Origin: W0P28-013 sp051870755
Lineage (GTDB): Bacteria; Bacteroidota; Bacteroidia; Bacteroidales; Paludibacteraceae
Length of the DNA stretch: 64,000 nucleotides
Direction of reading: 5' to 3'
Assembly (NCBI GenBank): GCA_051870755.1
Contig: JBJECE010000001.1
Coordinates: 1-64,000, forward strand
Shown here piece after piece: positions 35,356 to 43,528 of this stretch. Below the pieces are notes generated by a model. It was not told where the DNA came from. It did no database searches and saw only the letters and a program-made list of their open reading frames with translations. Numbering within the stretch: the stretch's first letter is position 1; every line of letters starts with the position of its first letter. Made by a program: the position numbers and the translations under genes.

Positions 35356-36210
35356 ATGAAAAAAATCATGTTTACTATTGCCACGTTGGCAATGATGGTA
35401 GGTGGCTTTACATCGTGCAATAGCGCACCGAAAGCCGATTTAACAACCGAAGCCGATACGCTGACCTATTGCTATGGCGTAACAACCACCCGCGGACTGA
35501 AAGAGTATTTACTCCAAATGGGCGTCGATTCGACACACATGGACGCATTCCTCCAAGGATTTTGCAAAGCAACGGGCGACTTGAGCGACACTGAACGAGC
35601 CGTAATGGTCGGTATGCAAGTCGGGCAACAAGTTCTGCAACAGATGATGCCGCATTTCGAAAGCGTTGTAACGGCTACCGACTCTAATGCCGTTTTCAAC
35701 AAGGATAACTATTTGGCAGGCTTCATAGCCGGCGTTCGTAGCGATGACCGCATCTTTTCCGTTGACGAGGCCACTGCAATGGTCGAAATAATCAACCAAC
35801 GTCAGATGGCTGCACAATATGCCGATTGGAAAGCCGAAAACGAAAAATGGTTGGCCGACAATGCTCAAAAGGCCGGAGTGGTAACCACCGAAAGCGGCCT
35901 GCAATACGAAGTGCTGAAAGCCGGCCATGGTGCTAAACCGACCGCCATGTCGCGCGTCAAAGTGCACTACCAAGGCACGACTATCGATGGCGTTGTGTTC
36001 GATAGTTCGGTAAAACGTGGCGCACCGGCCGTGTTTGGCGTGAACCAAGTCATCAAAGGCTGGACAGAAGCACTGCAACTGATGCCTGTCGGTTCGAAAT
36101 GGCGCTTGTACATTCCGCAAGAATTGGCTTACGGCGATGCCGACCAAGGTCACATCAAACCCTATTCGACGCTGATTTTCGACGTTGAGTTGATCGAAAT
36201 TATGAAATAA
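35356..36210 (+). CDS. FKBP-type peptidyl-prolyl isomerase, lipoprotein (Mip-like)
   Basis: 284 residues. The signal peptide ends in lipobox GFTSC (Cys at about residue 19), so this copy is anchored in the envelope, unlike its cytoplasmic neighbour. Residues 30-170 are the FKBP_N helical region and the last 110 the isomerase domain (VHYQGTTIDGVVFDSSVKRG, WTEALQLMPVGSKWRLYIPQ). It probably assists folding of exported proteins. The start at 35356 is chosen for the signal peptide. A terminator follows at 36236. Confidence 0.93.
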   Translation: MKKIMFTIATLAMMVGGFTSCNSAPKADLTTEADTLTYCYGVTTTRGLKEYLLQMGVDSTHMDAFLQGFCKATGDLSDTERAVMVGMQVGQQVLQQMMPHFESVVTATDSNAVFNKDNYLAGFIAGVRSDDRIFSVDEATAMVEIINQRQMAAQYADWKAENEKWLADNAQKAGVVTTESGLQYEVLKAGHGAKPTAMSRVKVHYQGTTIDGVVFDSSVKRGAPAVFGVNQVIKGWTEALQLMPVGSKWRLYIPQELAYGDADQGHIKPYSTLIFDVELIEIMK

Positions 36211-36235
36211 CGCTTTGACTCGAAAACGTATGCGT

Positions 36236-36273
36236 GGAGCCGCTTCATCATGGAGTGGCTCCGTTTTTTTTTT
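36236..36273 (+). terminator. Intrinsic terminator after the FKBP genes
   Basis: GGAGCC (36236-36241) and GGCTCC (36257-36262) form the stem, and a run of ten T (36264-36273) follows. Confidence 0.88.
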
Positions 36274-36307
36274 GCGGCGTATGCTTGTGCAAATGCACAA
36301 AAAATGC

Positions 36308-36316
36308 TACTTTTGC
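36308..36316 (+). promoter_or_regulatory. -7 promoter element for the DUF486 gene
   Basis: TACTTTTGC, 36 nt before the ATG at 36353. No convincing TTG at -33. Confidence 0.5.
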
Positions 36317-36352
36317 GCCCGCTAAATCATTAACCATACTTTTTTTGTGCGT

Positions 36353-36694
36353 ATGAAACCTTATGTATTAACTATTGCCATGTTGGTGTGTTCCAACTGT
36401 TTTATGACCTATGCGTGGTACGGCCACTTGCGCAGCATGAACGACAAATCGTGGTGGTTGGCTGCGCTGGTCAGTTGGGGTGTCGCCTTGTGCGAATATT
36501 TGATAATGGTGCCGGCCAATCGCATTGGTTACACCGTATTTACCTTGCCGCAACTTAAAATTATTCAGGAAGTTATCACACTATCGGTATTCATTCCGTT
36601 CTCGATTTTTTTTATGCACCAGCCGCTCAAACTCGATTATCTTTGGGCTATGTTGTGCATGCTCGGCGCCGTCTATTTTATGTTCCGTAGTTGA
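36353..36694 (+). CDS. DUF486 family small membrane protein
   Basis: 113 residues with four membrane helices, resembling a half-size drug/metabolite transporter (DMT fold). Family features are NCFMTYAWYGHL, WGVALCEYLIMVPANRIGY, and LKIIQEVITLSVFIPFSIFF. Four-helix DMT proteins work as dimers; the substrate of DUF486 is unknown. An in-frame GTG two codons earlier is an alternative start. It is monocistronic. Confidence 0.9.
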   Translation: MKPYVLTIAMLVCSNCFMTYAWYGHLRSMNDKSWWLAALVSWGVALCEYLIMVPANRIGYTVFTLPQLKIIQEVITLSVFIPFSIFFMHQPLKLDYLWAMLCMLGAVYFMFRS

Positions 36695-36765
36695 TAATAC
36701 CACCAAAAATGTCTTATTATTAAGTTAAAAAAAGTAATTTCGACGGTTAACTGAAAAAAAACACT

Positions 36766-36809
36766 TACATTTGCGGATACATTCTCTCATCATTTGAGGA
36801 GTGTATCCG
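36766..36809 (+). promoter_or_regulatory. Promoter and 5'-UTR hairpin of the acyl-CoA synthetase gene
   Basis: TACATTTG (36766-36773) is directly followed by a hairpin, CGGATACA (36774-36781) with TGTATCCG (36802-36809), enclosing a shorter CTC/GAG pair. The RNA would begin with or inside the stem. TTTGTT follows, so it could stabilise the mRNA or act as a weak early terminator. Confidence 0.5.
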
Positions 36810-36843
36810 TTTGTTAATGTCTGATTTGTAAATATGTATATTT

Positions 36844-38499
36844 ATGGAAGAAAGTAAAAAACGTTTCCTCGATTATTTTGAAACATCGTTACAAAACAAT
36901 TGGGACGCGCCGGCACTCGACGATTTCGACAGCCCTGTGGCGCTCACCTATGGACAAATGGCCGAACAGATAGCGCGCCTGCATGTGCTGTACGAAACTA
37001 TCGGCCTCGAGAAAGGCGATAAAATCGCTCTCTGTGGACGCAATAGTTCGATGTGGGCAGTCAATTTCTTGGCGGCCACAACCTACGGCTGCGTGGCAGT
37101 GGCCATTTTGGCCGATTTCGACACGGCTGCCATACACGCATTGGTCAATCACAGCGATGCCAAATTGCTGATGGTCGGACCGATGGTTTGGGCTAATATT
37201 ACGTCGTCCGAAATGCCCAATCTGAAAGGCATTCTCTCCATCGAAGACCTGACGCTGCTGGAGGCGCGCTCCGAACAGTTCGCCACACATTATGCCGAGT
37301 GGGAACAACGTTTTGCCGCCAAATATCCGAACGGATTTACACGCAGCGATGTGCGTTTCGAGCGTTTCGATTCGAATGCACCGGTACTGATAAACTACAC
37401 GTCGGGCAGCACGGGCGCACCCAAAGGCGTGATGCTCAGTTGGCGCAGTATCGACTCGAATATCCGATTCAGCCAAGAACGCATTCCGAATAGCTCGGCC
37501 GATACACTGTTGTCGATGTTGCCGATGGCACACATGTTCGGCTTGGTTATCGAAGTGCTTTATCAGGTGGCCGGCGGTACGCACATTACCGTGCTGAACA
37601 AAACACCATCGCCTGCCGTGCTGATGAAGGCACTGCACGATGTGAAACCATACATGATGCTGACCGTGCCGCTCGTCATCGAAAAAATCTTCAAATCGAA
37701 AATTTTCCCCGCCATCCACAAACCGTTGGTGCGCCTGCTGTGGTACACGCCGGGCATCAATCGGCTGATTCACAAAAAAGTGTACAACCAACTGATGACG
37801 GCTTTCGGCGGACATTTGCGCTATCTGATCATTGGCGGCGCTGCGCTGAATCGCGAAGTGGAGAAGTGCCTGAAAACCATCAAGTTCCCATTTACGGTAG
37901 GCTACGGCATGACCGAATGCGGACCGCTGATTGCGTACGAACATTGGCACAACTTCAAACTGCGCTCGTGTGGCAAGGCGGTCGATAGGGTCGAAATTCG
38001 CATCGACTCGGACGACCCGCAACGCAAGGTGGGCGAAATTCTCGTGCGTGGCGACAATGTGATGCTGGGTTACTACAAAAACGACGAAGCCACCAAGGCG
38101 GTCTTTACCGACGACGGCTGGATGCGCACCGGCGACCTCGGCGTTATCGACAAAGCGGGCAATCTGATGATTCGCGGACGCTCGAAAAATATGATACTTG
38201 GCCCATCGGGACAAAACATCTATCCCGAAGAGATTGAAGGCAAAGTGAACAATATGCCGTATGTCGTCGAGTCGGTGGTGGTCGATCGCGAAGGAAAACT
38301 CGTGGCGCTTGTCTATGCCGATACCGACAAAATGGCCAAGGAACAACCCGGCGTGCCGGCGCAAGACGTGATGGAAGAGATGCGTTTGCGTGTCAATCGC
38401 TTGTTGCCGACTTTCTGCCGCTTGTCGGCTGTGGAGTTGGTGGACAAAGAATTCGAAAAAACGCCCAAACGCAGCATCAAACGTTTCCTCTATAAATAA
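36844..38499 (+). CDS. Long-chain acyl-CoA synthetase (AMP-forming)
   Basis: 551 residues of the ANL superfamily. The phosphate loop YTSGSTGAPKGVMLS is at about residues 185-199, the adenylation motif VGYGMTECGPLIAYE and the hinge DGWMRTGDLGVID follow, and GRSKNMILGPSGQNIYPEEI with a C-terminal lysine (TPKRSIKRFL) completes the site. It activates fatty acids via acyl-AMP to acyl-CoA. The similarity is closest to membrane-associated FadD/FACS proteins; chain length is not predictable. Single-gene transcript with its own promoter. Confidence 0.92.
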   Translation: MEESKKRFLDYFETSLQNNWDAPALDDFDSPVALTYGQMAEQIARLHVLYETIGLEKGDKIALCGRNSSMWAVNFLAATTYGCVAVAILADFDTAAIHALVNHSDAKLLMVGPMVWANITSSEMPNLKGILSIEDLTLLEARSEQFATHYAEWEQRFAAKYPNGFTRSDVRFERFDSNAPVLINYTSGSTGAPKGVMLSWRSIDSNIRFSQERIPNSSADTLLSMLPMAHMFGLVIEVLYQVAGGTHITVLNKTPSPAVLMKALHDVKPYMMLTVPLVIEKIFKSKIFPAIHKPLVRLLWYTPGINRLIHKKVYNQLMTAFGGHLRYLIIGGAALNREVEKCLKTIKFPFTVGYGMTECGPLIAYEHWHNFKLRSCGKAVDRVEIRIDSDDPQRKVGEILVRGDNVMLGYYKNDEATKAVFTDDGWMRTGDLGVIDKAGNLMIRGRSKNMILGPSGQNIYPEEIEGKVNNMPYVVESVVVDREGKLVALVYADTDKMAKEQPGVPAQDVMEEMRLRVNRLLPTFCRLSAVELVDKEFEKTPKRSIKRFLYK

Positions 38500-38524
38500 G
38501 CCGAAATGTATCATCAACAGAAAA

Positions 38525-38550
38525 GCGCATCTCCCGAAAGGGCGGTGCGC
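38525..38550 (-). terminator. Intrinsic terminator after parE
   Basis: A GC-rich hairpin with arms GCGCA(T)C and G(G)TGCGC and a GAAA loop sits between the convergent acyl-CoA synthetase and parE genes. On the minus strand it is followed by TTTT. Confidence 0.55.
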
Positions 38551-38576
38551 TTGATGTTTCGCGGCGTGCCGTAGTT

Positions 38577-40475
38577 TTACGGTTCGTCTAAATCGACTAC
38601 CAAGTTTTCAACGATAAAGTCCTGACGTTCGGGCGTGTTTTTGCCCATGTAGAACGCCAACAAATCGGCTACGGCATCCTCTTTGCGTAGCGAAATTTGG
38701 TCGAGTCGCATATCCTTGCCGATGAAGTGTTTGAACTCGTCGGGCGATATTTCGCCTAAACCTTTGAAGCGCGTAATCTCCGGCGCCGGTTTCAACGCCT
38801 CGATGGCTGCCACACGCTCTTCTTCGGTGTAGCAGTAGCGTGTCTCTTTCTTGTTGCGCACGCGGAACAGCGGCGTTTGCAGTATGTACACATGTCCTTT
38901 TTTGACCAAGTCGGGGAAGAATTGCAAAAAGTAGGTCATCATCAGCAAGCGTATGTGCATGCCATCGACGTCGGCATCGGTGGCTATGATGACTTTGTTG
39001 TAGCGCAAACCTTCGAGTCCGTCTTCGATGTTCAGCGCGGCTTGCAGGCAGTTCAACTCCTCGTTTTCGTACACCACTTTTTTGGACTCGCCGTAGCAGT
39101 TGTGCGGCTTTCCGCGCAGGCTGAACACCGCCTGTGTGTTTACATCGCGGCTTTTGGTGATGGAGCCCGACGCCGAATCGCCCTCGGTGATGAATATGCA
39201 ACTCTCTTCGCGCAGGTCGCCTTTGGCATCGTTGTAGTGGATGTGGCAGTCGCGCAGTTTCTTGTTGTGCAGGCTGACTTTCTTGGCTCGTTCGCGCGCC
39301 AATTTCGATACGCCGGCAATGGCTTTGCGCTCTTTTTCCGAAGCGATGATCTTTTTTAGCAGCGTGTCGGCCATCATCGGGTTTTTGTGCAGATAGTCAT
39401 CCACCTCTTTGCCGATGAAATCGCCCACAAATTTGCTGACGCTAATTCCTGACAATTGGTACGGATTGCCCTCGCTGTCTTTGTCGGGTGCCATGTTGGT
39501 CGAACCGAGTTTTATCTTGGTCTGACTCTCGAATGTCGGCTCTATCACATTGATGGCAATGGCTGCCACAATGCCGCTGCGAATGTCGGCCAACTCGAAA
39601 TTTTTGTTGTAATACTCCTTGATGGTGCGTGCCAAGTGTTCGCGCAATGCACTTTGGTGTGTGCCGCCCTGCGTGGTATTTTGTCCGTTGACAAACGAAT
39701 AATACTCCTCGCCGTATTGGTCGCTGTGGGTAAATGCTATCTCGATGTCGTCGCCTTTCAGATGGACGATGGGGTAGAGCGTTTCCGAGGTGCTGCGCTC
39801 TTGCAGCAAGTCGAGCAGACCGTTGCGCGACACAAATTTCTGCCCGTTGAATACAAGCGTCAGACCGGTATTCAGATAGGTGTAGTTGCGCAACATCGTT
39901 TCGATATACTCCTCGTGGAAGGCGTATTTACCGAAAATCTCCTCGTCGGGTGTGAAAACGACCAATGTGCCGTTCTTCTCCGTGGTCGGTTCCAAATCGT
40001 ACTCTTTGACGAGTTTACCGCGTTCGAAATCGGCCTGTTTCACCATGCCGTCGCGGAACGATTTGACGCTGAATTGCGCCGATAACGCATTGACGGCTTT
40101 CGTACCGACGCCGTTCAGTCCCACCGATTTTTGGAATGCTTTGGTGTCGTATTTACCGCCGGTGTTCATCACCGAAACGGCCGCTATCAGTTTGCCTTGC
40201 GGAATGCCGCGCCCGAAGTCTCTGATGGACAGCGTTTTGTCGTTCATTTTGATGTCGATTAACGAACCGCAGTGCATGCGAAATTCATCAATGGAGTTGT
40301 CGATGACCTCTTTCAACAGCACATAAATGCCATCGTCTTTGGCGTTGCCGTCGCCTAATTTGCCGATGTACATGCCCGGGCGCAGGCGCACATGTTCCAA
40401 CCCTTCGAGGGTGCGGATTTCGTCTTCGGTGTATTGCGCCGTAGGTGTTGCTTGTGCCGTTGTGTTGTCTTCCAT
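38577..40475 (-). CDS. parE: DNA topoisomerase IV subunit B
   Basis: 632 residues. The GHKL ATPase domain shows EVIDNSIDEF, DFGRGIPQG and VGLNGVGTKAVNAL. The transducer domain follows, and the TOPRIM domain has FITEGDSASGSI and TDADVDGMHIRLLMMTYF. It is a type II topoisomerase subunit that decatenates chromosomes with ParC; no parC gene is present in the window. The start MEDNTTAQAT is preferred to a longer in-frame start at 40511. The start codon lies 43 nt past the tmRNA 3' end on the same strand. Confidence 0.93.
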   Translation of the reverse strand: MEDNTTAQATPTAQYTEDEIRTLEGLEHVRLRPGMYIGKLGDGNAKDDGIYVLLKEVIDNSIDEFRMHCGSLIDIKMNDKTLSIRDFGRGIPQGKLIAAVSVMNTGGKYDTKAFQKSVGLNGVGTKAVNALSAQFSVKSFRDGMVKQADFERGKLVKEYDLEPTTEKNGTLVVFTPDEEIFGKYAFHEEYIETMLRNYTYLNTGLTLVFNGQKFVSRNGLLDLLQERSTSETLYPIVHLKGDDIEIAFTHSDQYGEEYYSFVNGQNTTQGGTHQSALREHLARTIKEYYNKNFELADIRSGIVAAIAINVIEPTFESQTKIKLGSTNMAPDKDSEGNPYQLSGISVSKFVGDFIGKEVDDYLHKNPMMADTLLKKIIASEKERKAIAGVSKLARERAKKVSLHNKKLRDCHIHYNDAKGDLREESCIFITEGDSASGSITKSRDVNTQAVFSLRGKPHNCYGESKKVVYENEELNCLQAALNIEDGLEGLRYNKVIIATDADVDGMHIRLLMMTYFLQFFPDLVKKGHVYILQTPLFRVRNKKETRYCYTEEERVAAIEALKPAPEITRFKGLGEISPDEFKHFIGKDMRLDQISLRKEDAVADLLAFYMGKNTPERQDFIVENLVVDLDEP

Positions 40476-40517
40476 GCTTGCTGTTGTTTGTGCGGATGTT
40501 ACGATCCTCAAAAAAAG

Positions 40518-40914
40518 TGGAGCTGGCGGGAGTCGAACCCGTGTCCAAACGAGGAAGCAATATGCTTTCTACACGCTTATCTTCGCCTTCGTTTTCGTGC
40601 AGCGGCAAGACCGAAGCCACCAACCGTCGCCTTATCTGCTAAAATTTCGCCGCCGATGCGCAGCCATCGCCGACTATCCCCGATTTTACCCACACCTCTT
40701 TACCGAACTGCTTCAGGGAATGGCATTCGAGAGATGTCTCGTTCCGACACCTGTGGTCGGAATTAAGCTTGACGTACTATGACTTCGATCAAGCAGCGAG
40801 AGCGTAAGATCCTTCGCCAGTTAATTGTTTGCCGTCTATGATTAAAGTGCTATCCGACAACGCACTGCGTGCTTACATACCTCTTCTACCCGCTGTCAAA
40901 ACCAGAACAGCCCC
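40518..40914 (-). ncRNA. ssrA: tmRNA (SsrA)
   Basis: 397 nt. The 5' end GGGGCTGTTCTGGTTTTGAC and the 3' end with GGTTCGACTCCCGCCAGCTCC plus discriminator A form the tRNA-like domain; CCA is not encoded. The reading frame at 40818-40789 gives the tag (A)GEGSYALAA and a TGA stop, with the conserved YALAA end recognised by proteases. Between them lie the pseudoknot regions. With SmpB it rescues stalled ribosomes. The gene is followed directly by a T-run and then parE. The resume codon is inferred by comparison with known Bacteroides tags. Confidence 0.95.
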
Positions 40915-40953
40915 AAGTAGATGCGCAAAAGTGCCAATGCACCATTTAAGCAT

Positions 40954-40962
40954 GCAAAGGTA
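40954..40962 (-). promoter_or_regulatory. -7 promoter element for tmRNA
   Basis: TACCTTTGC on the minus strand, 39 nt before the mature 5' end, leaving a short precursor leader. Confidence 0.6.
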
Positions 40963-41073
40963 CGCAATTTTTTTGAGTATTGATGTGTCTGTGCCGATAA
41001 AGTTATCAACAATTAGGAATTAGGAGTGAGGAGCAAGGAATTTTCCCTTGCTCTGCATTGTTTTATAAATCCC

Positions 41074-41110
41074 CCTACCTACCGCAGGCAGGCTCTACCT
41101 TCGGTAGGCA
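41074..41110. repeat. Dispersed CCTGCC-type palindrome, site 2
   Basis: Two overlapping inverted units, CCTACCTACCGCAGGCAGG and CTACCTTCGGTAGGCAGG, lie inside repeat copy A. Confidence 0.65.
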
Positions 41111-41245
41111 GGCTAAAGGGGACTTATAGTTTAGGAGGCTTGGAAAGGTAGAAAAGTACCGCAAACTACAAAATTTAATAACCATAAACTTTAACTCATC
41201 TAACTTTTTGGGACTTTTTTGTTGTCGTTTTTTCGTCCGTTTTGC

Positions 41246-41277
41246 TTGATAGTTCAAAAACTTTGTTGTAACTTTGC
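41246..41277 (+). promoter_or_regulatory. Promoter of structured RNA copy A
   Basis: TTG (41246-41248), a 20-bp spacer and TAACTTTGC (41269-41277), matching the Bacteroidota consensus. Predicted start near 41284. The same promoter is present in copy B. Confidence 0.75.
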
Positions 41278-41283
41278 TGCGAA

Positions 41284-41564
41284 TCTACGCCGAGGGGCAA
41301 TCTGTCGCTCATAGTAAGGTAGGTTCGGACATATTGGATAGCGTTTATTGACGCTTTGCGTCTGGATTGACAGAAACTTCGCAACTTTCTAAACACAGTT
41401 CAAAGGCCAAAGTAAGCAATAGATGCCTATAGGTATGATGCCATGCTGCCAACATGCTTGGCTGGTTTCATATCGGCGTAGGTTTCTTGTTGTTTTATTT
41501 GAACTGTATAGGCAATGCGAAGGCCTCTGTTAATCGGTAAGCAACAGAGGTCTGCGCTTTTTTT
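41284..41564 (+). ncRNA. Structured RNA copy A (about 281 nt), candidate leader/attenuator
   Basis: The RNA is defined by a consensus promoter and an intrinsic terminator. ACAGTTCAAA (41395-41404) pairs perfectly with TTTGAACTGT (41498-41507), enclosing a small GCCAA/TTGGC hairpin. CTACGCCGA (41285-41293) is perfectly complementary to TCGGCGTAG (41473-41481); the two helices cross, implying a pseudoknot. A second copy of the same length lies at 45487-45767. No RNase P, 6S, SRP or known riboswitch signature was recognised. HTH gene 2 follows 92 nt after the T-tract without a visible promoter of its own. Confidence 0.7.
41522..41564 (+). terminator. Terminator of structured RNA copy A
   Basis: GGCCTCTGTT (41522-41531) pairs with AACAGAGGTC (41543-41552), then TGCGC and seven T. 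In copy B the stem sequence differs but pairing is kept. Confidence 0.8.
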
Positions 41565-41656
41565 ATGCCCGTAACCATTTGAAACTAAAAACAAACCATG
41601 TGGAAATGTCGCAACAAAAGATGAAGTAGATGGTGAACGATAAACGACAAATAACT

Positions 41657-41899
41657 ATGAATGTGGTTTACATAGGGCATGAGATAAAAGCGGAATTGCA
41701 GCGTCAGGGTAAAACGGTATCGTGGCTATCGGATCAGTTGGGTATGGATCGCTCGAATGTGTATCGCATTTTGCGCGCGCCCTCGTGTGATACAATATTG
41801 CTTTTGCGGCTTTCACACATTCTACATACCGATTTTTTTCGCCTATTCTCTGAGTGTGTCAAAATTGACACATGTGTCAATTTTGACACGGATTTATAG
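41657..41899 (+). CDS. Small HTH DNA-binding protein, copy 2
   Basis: 80 residues. IGHEIKAELQRQGKTVSWLS, then DQLGMDRSNVYRILRAPSCD and TILLLRLSHILHTDFF form an XRE-like HTH. It is close to copy 3 at 46510 (IKAELQRQ is encoded by almost the same DNA) and more distant from copy 1. The last codons contain a 34-bp perfect palindrome. An in-frame ATG at 41630 is possible; 41657 gives the length of copy 1. Probable autoregulator or regulator of the cassette downstream (inference). Confidence 0.78.
   Translation: MNVVYIGHEIKAELQRQGKTVSWLSDQLGMDRSNVYRILRAPSCDTILLLRLSHILHTDFFRLFSECVKIDTCVNFDTDL
41856..41889. promoter_or_regulatory. 34-bp perfect palindrome, candidate operator
   Basis: GTGTCAAAATTGACAC is directly followed by AT and then its own reverse complement arrangement, giving a perfect 34-bp palindrome. 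Each half is itself nearly symmetric (GTGTCAAWWTTGACAC). It overlaps the last codons of HTH gene 2 and ends 33 bp before the -7 element of the SPFH gene. Confidence 0.65.
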
Positions 41900-41921
41900 C
41901 GCTTTTTGTAATTTCAAATAG

Positions 41922-41930
41922 TATTTTTGC
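41922..41930 (+). promoter_or_regulatory. -7 promoter element for the SPFH cassette
   Basis: TATTTTTGC, about 135 nt before the SPFH start codon. No TTG at the usual distance, but the palindrome occupies the upstream region. Confidence 0.45.
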
Positions 41931-42065
41931 AATTCGAAAAATGTTAATTTCCGATGATATAGAATAGGCAACTAACAAAATAAAAAAACTAACTTGGCTT
42001 TTTATGTATTTTCCTTGTGGAACTTGTGGCTTATAAACCAGAACCAAATCAGAATAAATGATACT

Positions 42066-43169
42066 ATGGCACTAATTGATGTAATATCCATCGAAGCCAA
42101 TGACCAAGAATTGGTTTCAAAGTTTTCCTCTAACAATTTACGACTCGGTTCGCAGTTGGTAGTTCACCCGGCACAAACGGCATTCTTTGTTCATGGTGGT
42201 ACAATTTGTGATGAGTTCACGTCCGGTACGTACACACTCCGCAACGAGGAATTGCCTATCTTAAACAAGTTAGTAAACATTCCATTCGGCAGTGAATCTC
42301 CATTCAAAGCAGAAGTGTGGTTTATAAATCAACTGCACAAGTTGGATATTAAATGGGGAACCACACAGCCGATTCAATTGGAAGATCCGCGGTATAACAT
42401 TATTGTCCCTGTGCGCGCTTATGGTCAATATGGGATGCGTATTTCTAATCCGCGCACTTTCTTGGAGATGCTTGTCGGTAATTTGACATCTTTTTCGACA
42501 GACAAGATAGAGCAATACTTCAAAGGGAAGATTGTTATGCAACTATCTTCTTTTATCGCTCAAAAGATTGCAAATGATAATGTATCTATTCTTGATATCA
42601 ACATACAATTACCGGACATGTCTTTCTATTGCCAGCAACAACTCAACAAAAGTATCTGCAATTATGGTATTGAGTTAGTGGATTTTACTATTATGTCTGT
42701 TAATGTGCCGGAAGAAGACCCAAGCATCCAACGACTCAAAGAAGCAAAAGATTTGGCCGCACGCTTGAAGGTTACAGGCAGAGATGTGTATCAAATGGAG
42801 CGCAGTTTCGATGTGTTAGAAACTGCGGCAGGAAACACAGGGGCAGGAGGGCAAATGATGGCAATGGGAGCAGGTCTTGGCGCAGGTGTCGGTGTTGGAA
42901 CAACCATCGGTAATATGGCTGGACAAATGATTAACACTAATCCGGTTGCGCCACCTCCAATAGTCGGCTATTATGCCTATGTCAATGGTCGGCAATTACC
43001 AAATCAAACGCCGCAACAAATAGCCTCTATGTTCCAGCAAGGCACAATTACTGCGGATACATTGATTTGGAAAGCGGGGATGGCTGATTGGCTGCCCCTG
43101 TCACAAGTGCCGGAATTAGCATCTTTGCTGAATCAACAAACACCTCCACCTGTTCCAGCTAAAAACTGA
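42066..43169 (+). CDS. SPFH-domain protein with C-terminal GYF_2 domain
   Basis: 367 residues. The first 240 form an SPFH domain of the virion-core-protein/YdjI type (HPAQTAFFVHGGTICDEFTS, then YNIIVPVRAYGQYGMRISNP and IELVDFTIMSVNVPEEDPSI). A glycine/methionine-rich linker follows (about 255-300). Residues about 300-355 are a GYF_2 domain (YYAYVNGRQLPNQTPQQIAS, WKAGMADWLPLSQVPEL). Members oligomerise at membranes, and YdjI acts in a membrane-stress operon in Bacillus. The start at 42066 removes an unlikely 24-residue extension. First of five closely spaced genes. Confidence 0.85.
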   Translation: MALIDVISIEANDQELVSKFSSNNLRLGSQLVVHPAQTAFFVHGGTICDEFTSGTYTLRNEELPILNKLVNIPFGSESPFKAEVWFINQLHKLDIKWGTTQPIQLEDPRYNIIVPVRAYGQYGMRISNPRTFLEMLVGNLTSFSTDKIEQYFKGKIVMQLSSFIAQKIANDNVSILDINIQLPDMSFYCQQQLNKSICNYGIELVDFTIMSVNVPEEDPSIQRLKEAKDLAARLKVTGRDVYQMERSFDVLETAAGNTGAGGQMMAMGAGLGAGVGVGTTIGNMAGQMINTNPVAPPPIVGYYAYVNGRQLPNQTPQQIASMFQQGTITADTLIWKAGMADWLPLSQVPELASLLNQQTPPPVPAKN

Positions 43170-43176
43170 TAATGTT

Positions 43177-43524
43177 ATGAAAAAGACAATTCTTATTTTG
43201 GGCGGTTTGACACTCACTGTCAACATCCTATTAGGCGTATTGATTTCCGTATACAGCGTTTTCAATATGGGTGTAAATTGTGGCATTATTGCTATCAATA
43301 CTGTTTTGCTCGTCAGCTTGTATGTGCTCAATGTGCGAGATGCTTTCCGTATATCTTTCTCTTTTCTGTTCTCAATTTTGGCAATTGTAGAAATCATACT
43401 TGGTTGCTTAATGCCGCAGAAACTTCAAGACAACGGCTATTTAATTGCATCACTTGTGTCGTTATTCTTTGAAATAACCCTTATTGTGGTTACTAACATA
43501 TTGTCTAACAAAATTAAAAAGTAA
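43177..43524 (+). CDS. Four-helix membrane protein of the SPFH cassette
   Basis: 115 residues with four hydrophobic segments (KTILILGGLTLTVNILLGVL, then GIIAINTVLLVSLYVL, ISFSFLFSILAIVEIILGCL and the last one near residues 88-110) and a lysine-rich end. No family recognised. It begins 7 nt after the SPFH gene, so the products probably work at the same membrane. Confidence 0.65.
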   Translation: MKKTILILGGLTLTVNILLGVLISVYSVFNMGVNCGIIAINTVLLVSLYVLNVRDAFRISFSFLFSILAIVEIILGCLMPQKLQDNGYLIASLVSLFFEITLIVVTNILSNKIKK

Positions 43525-43528
43525 AATT

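Larger units (their letters stand above)
41027..41569 (+). repeat. Long direct repeat, copy A (about 540 bp)
   Basis: Copy A of a near-identical direct repeat; copy B is at 45252-45772, about 4.2 kb away. It contains, in order, a hairpin GAGCAAGG...CCTTGCTC (41031-41053), a CCTGCC-type palindrome, a conserved AT-rich stretch, a promoter, a structured RNA and a terminator. The main length difference is around 41113-41145. No terminal inverted repeats or transposase gene are visible. The stretch 40963-41656 has no protein gene. Confidence 0.9.

Noticed and set aside
36889..38517. A 542-codon open frame antisense to the acyl-CoA synthetase
   Set aside because: Same effect of codon bias; the synthetase frame carries full ANL-family motifs while this one has low-complexity His/Arg-rich text.
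41284..41564. RNase P RNA, 6S RNA, SRP RNA or tmRNA-like identity for the duplicated RNA
   Set aside because: The hallmark strings of RNase P (GAGGAAAGUCC-type), SRP domain IV and the tmRNA ends are absent, and two copies 4.2 kb apart argue against these single-copy RNAs; 6S is not excluded by structure alone.
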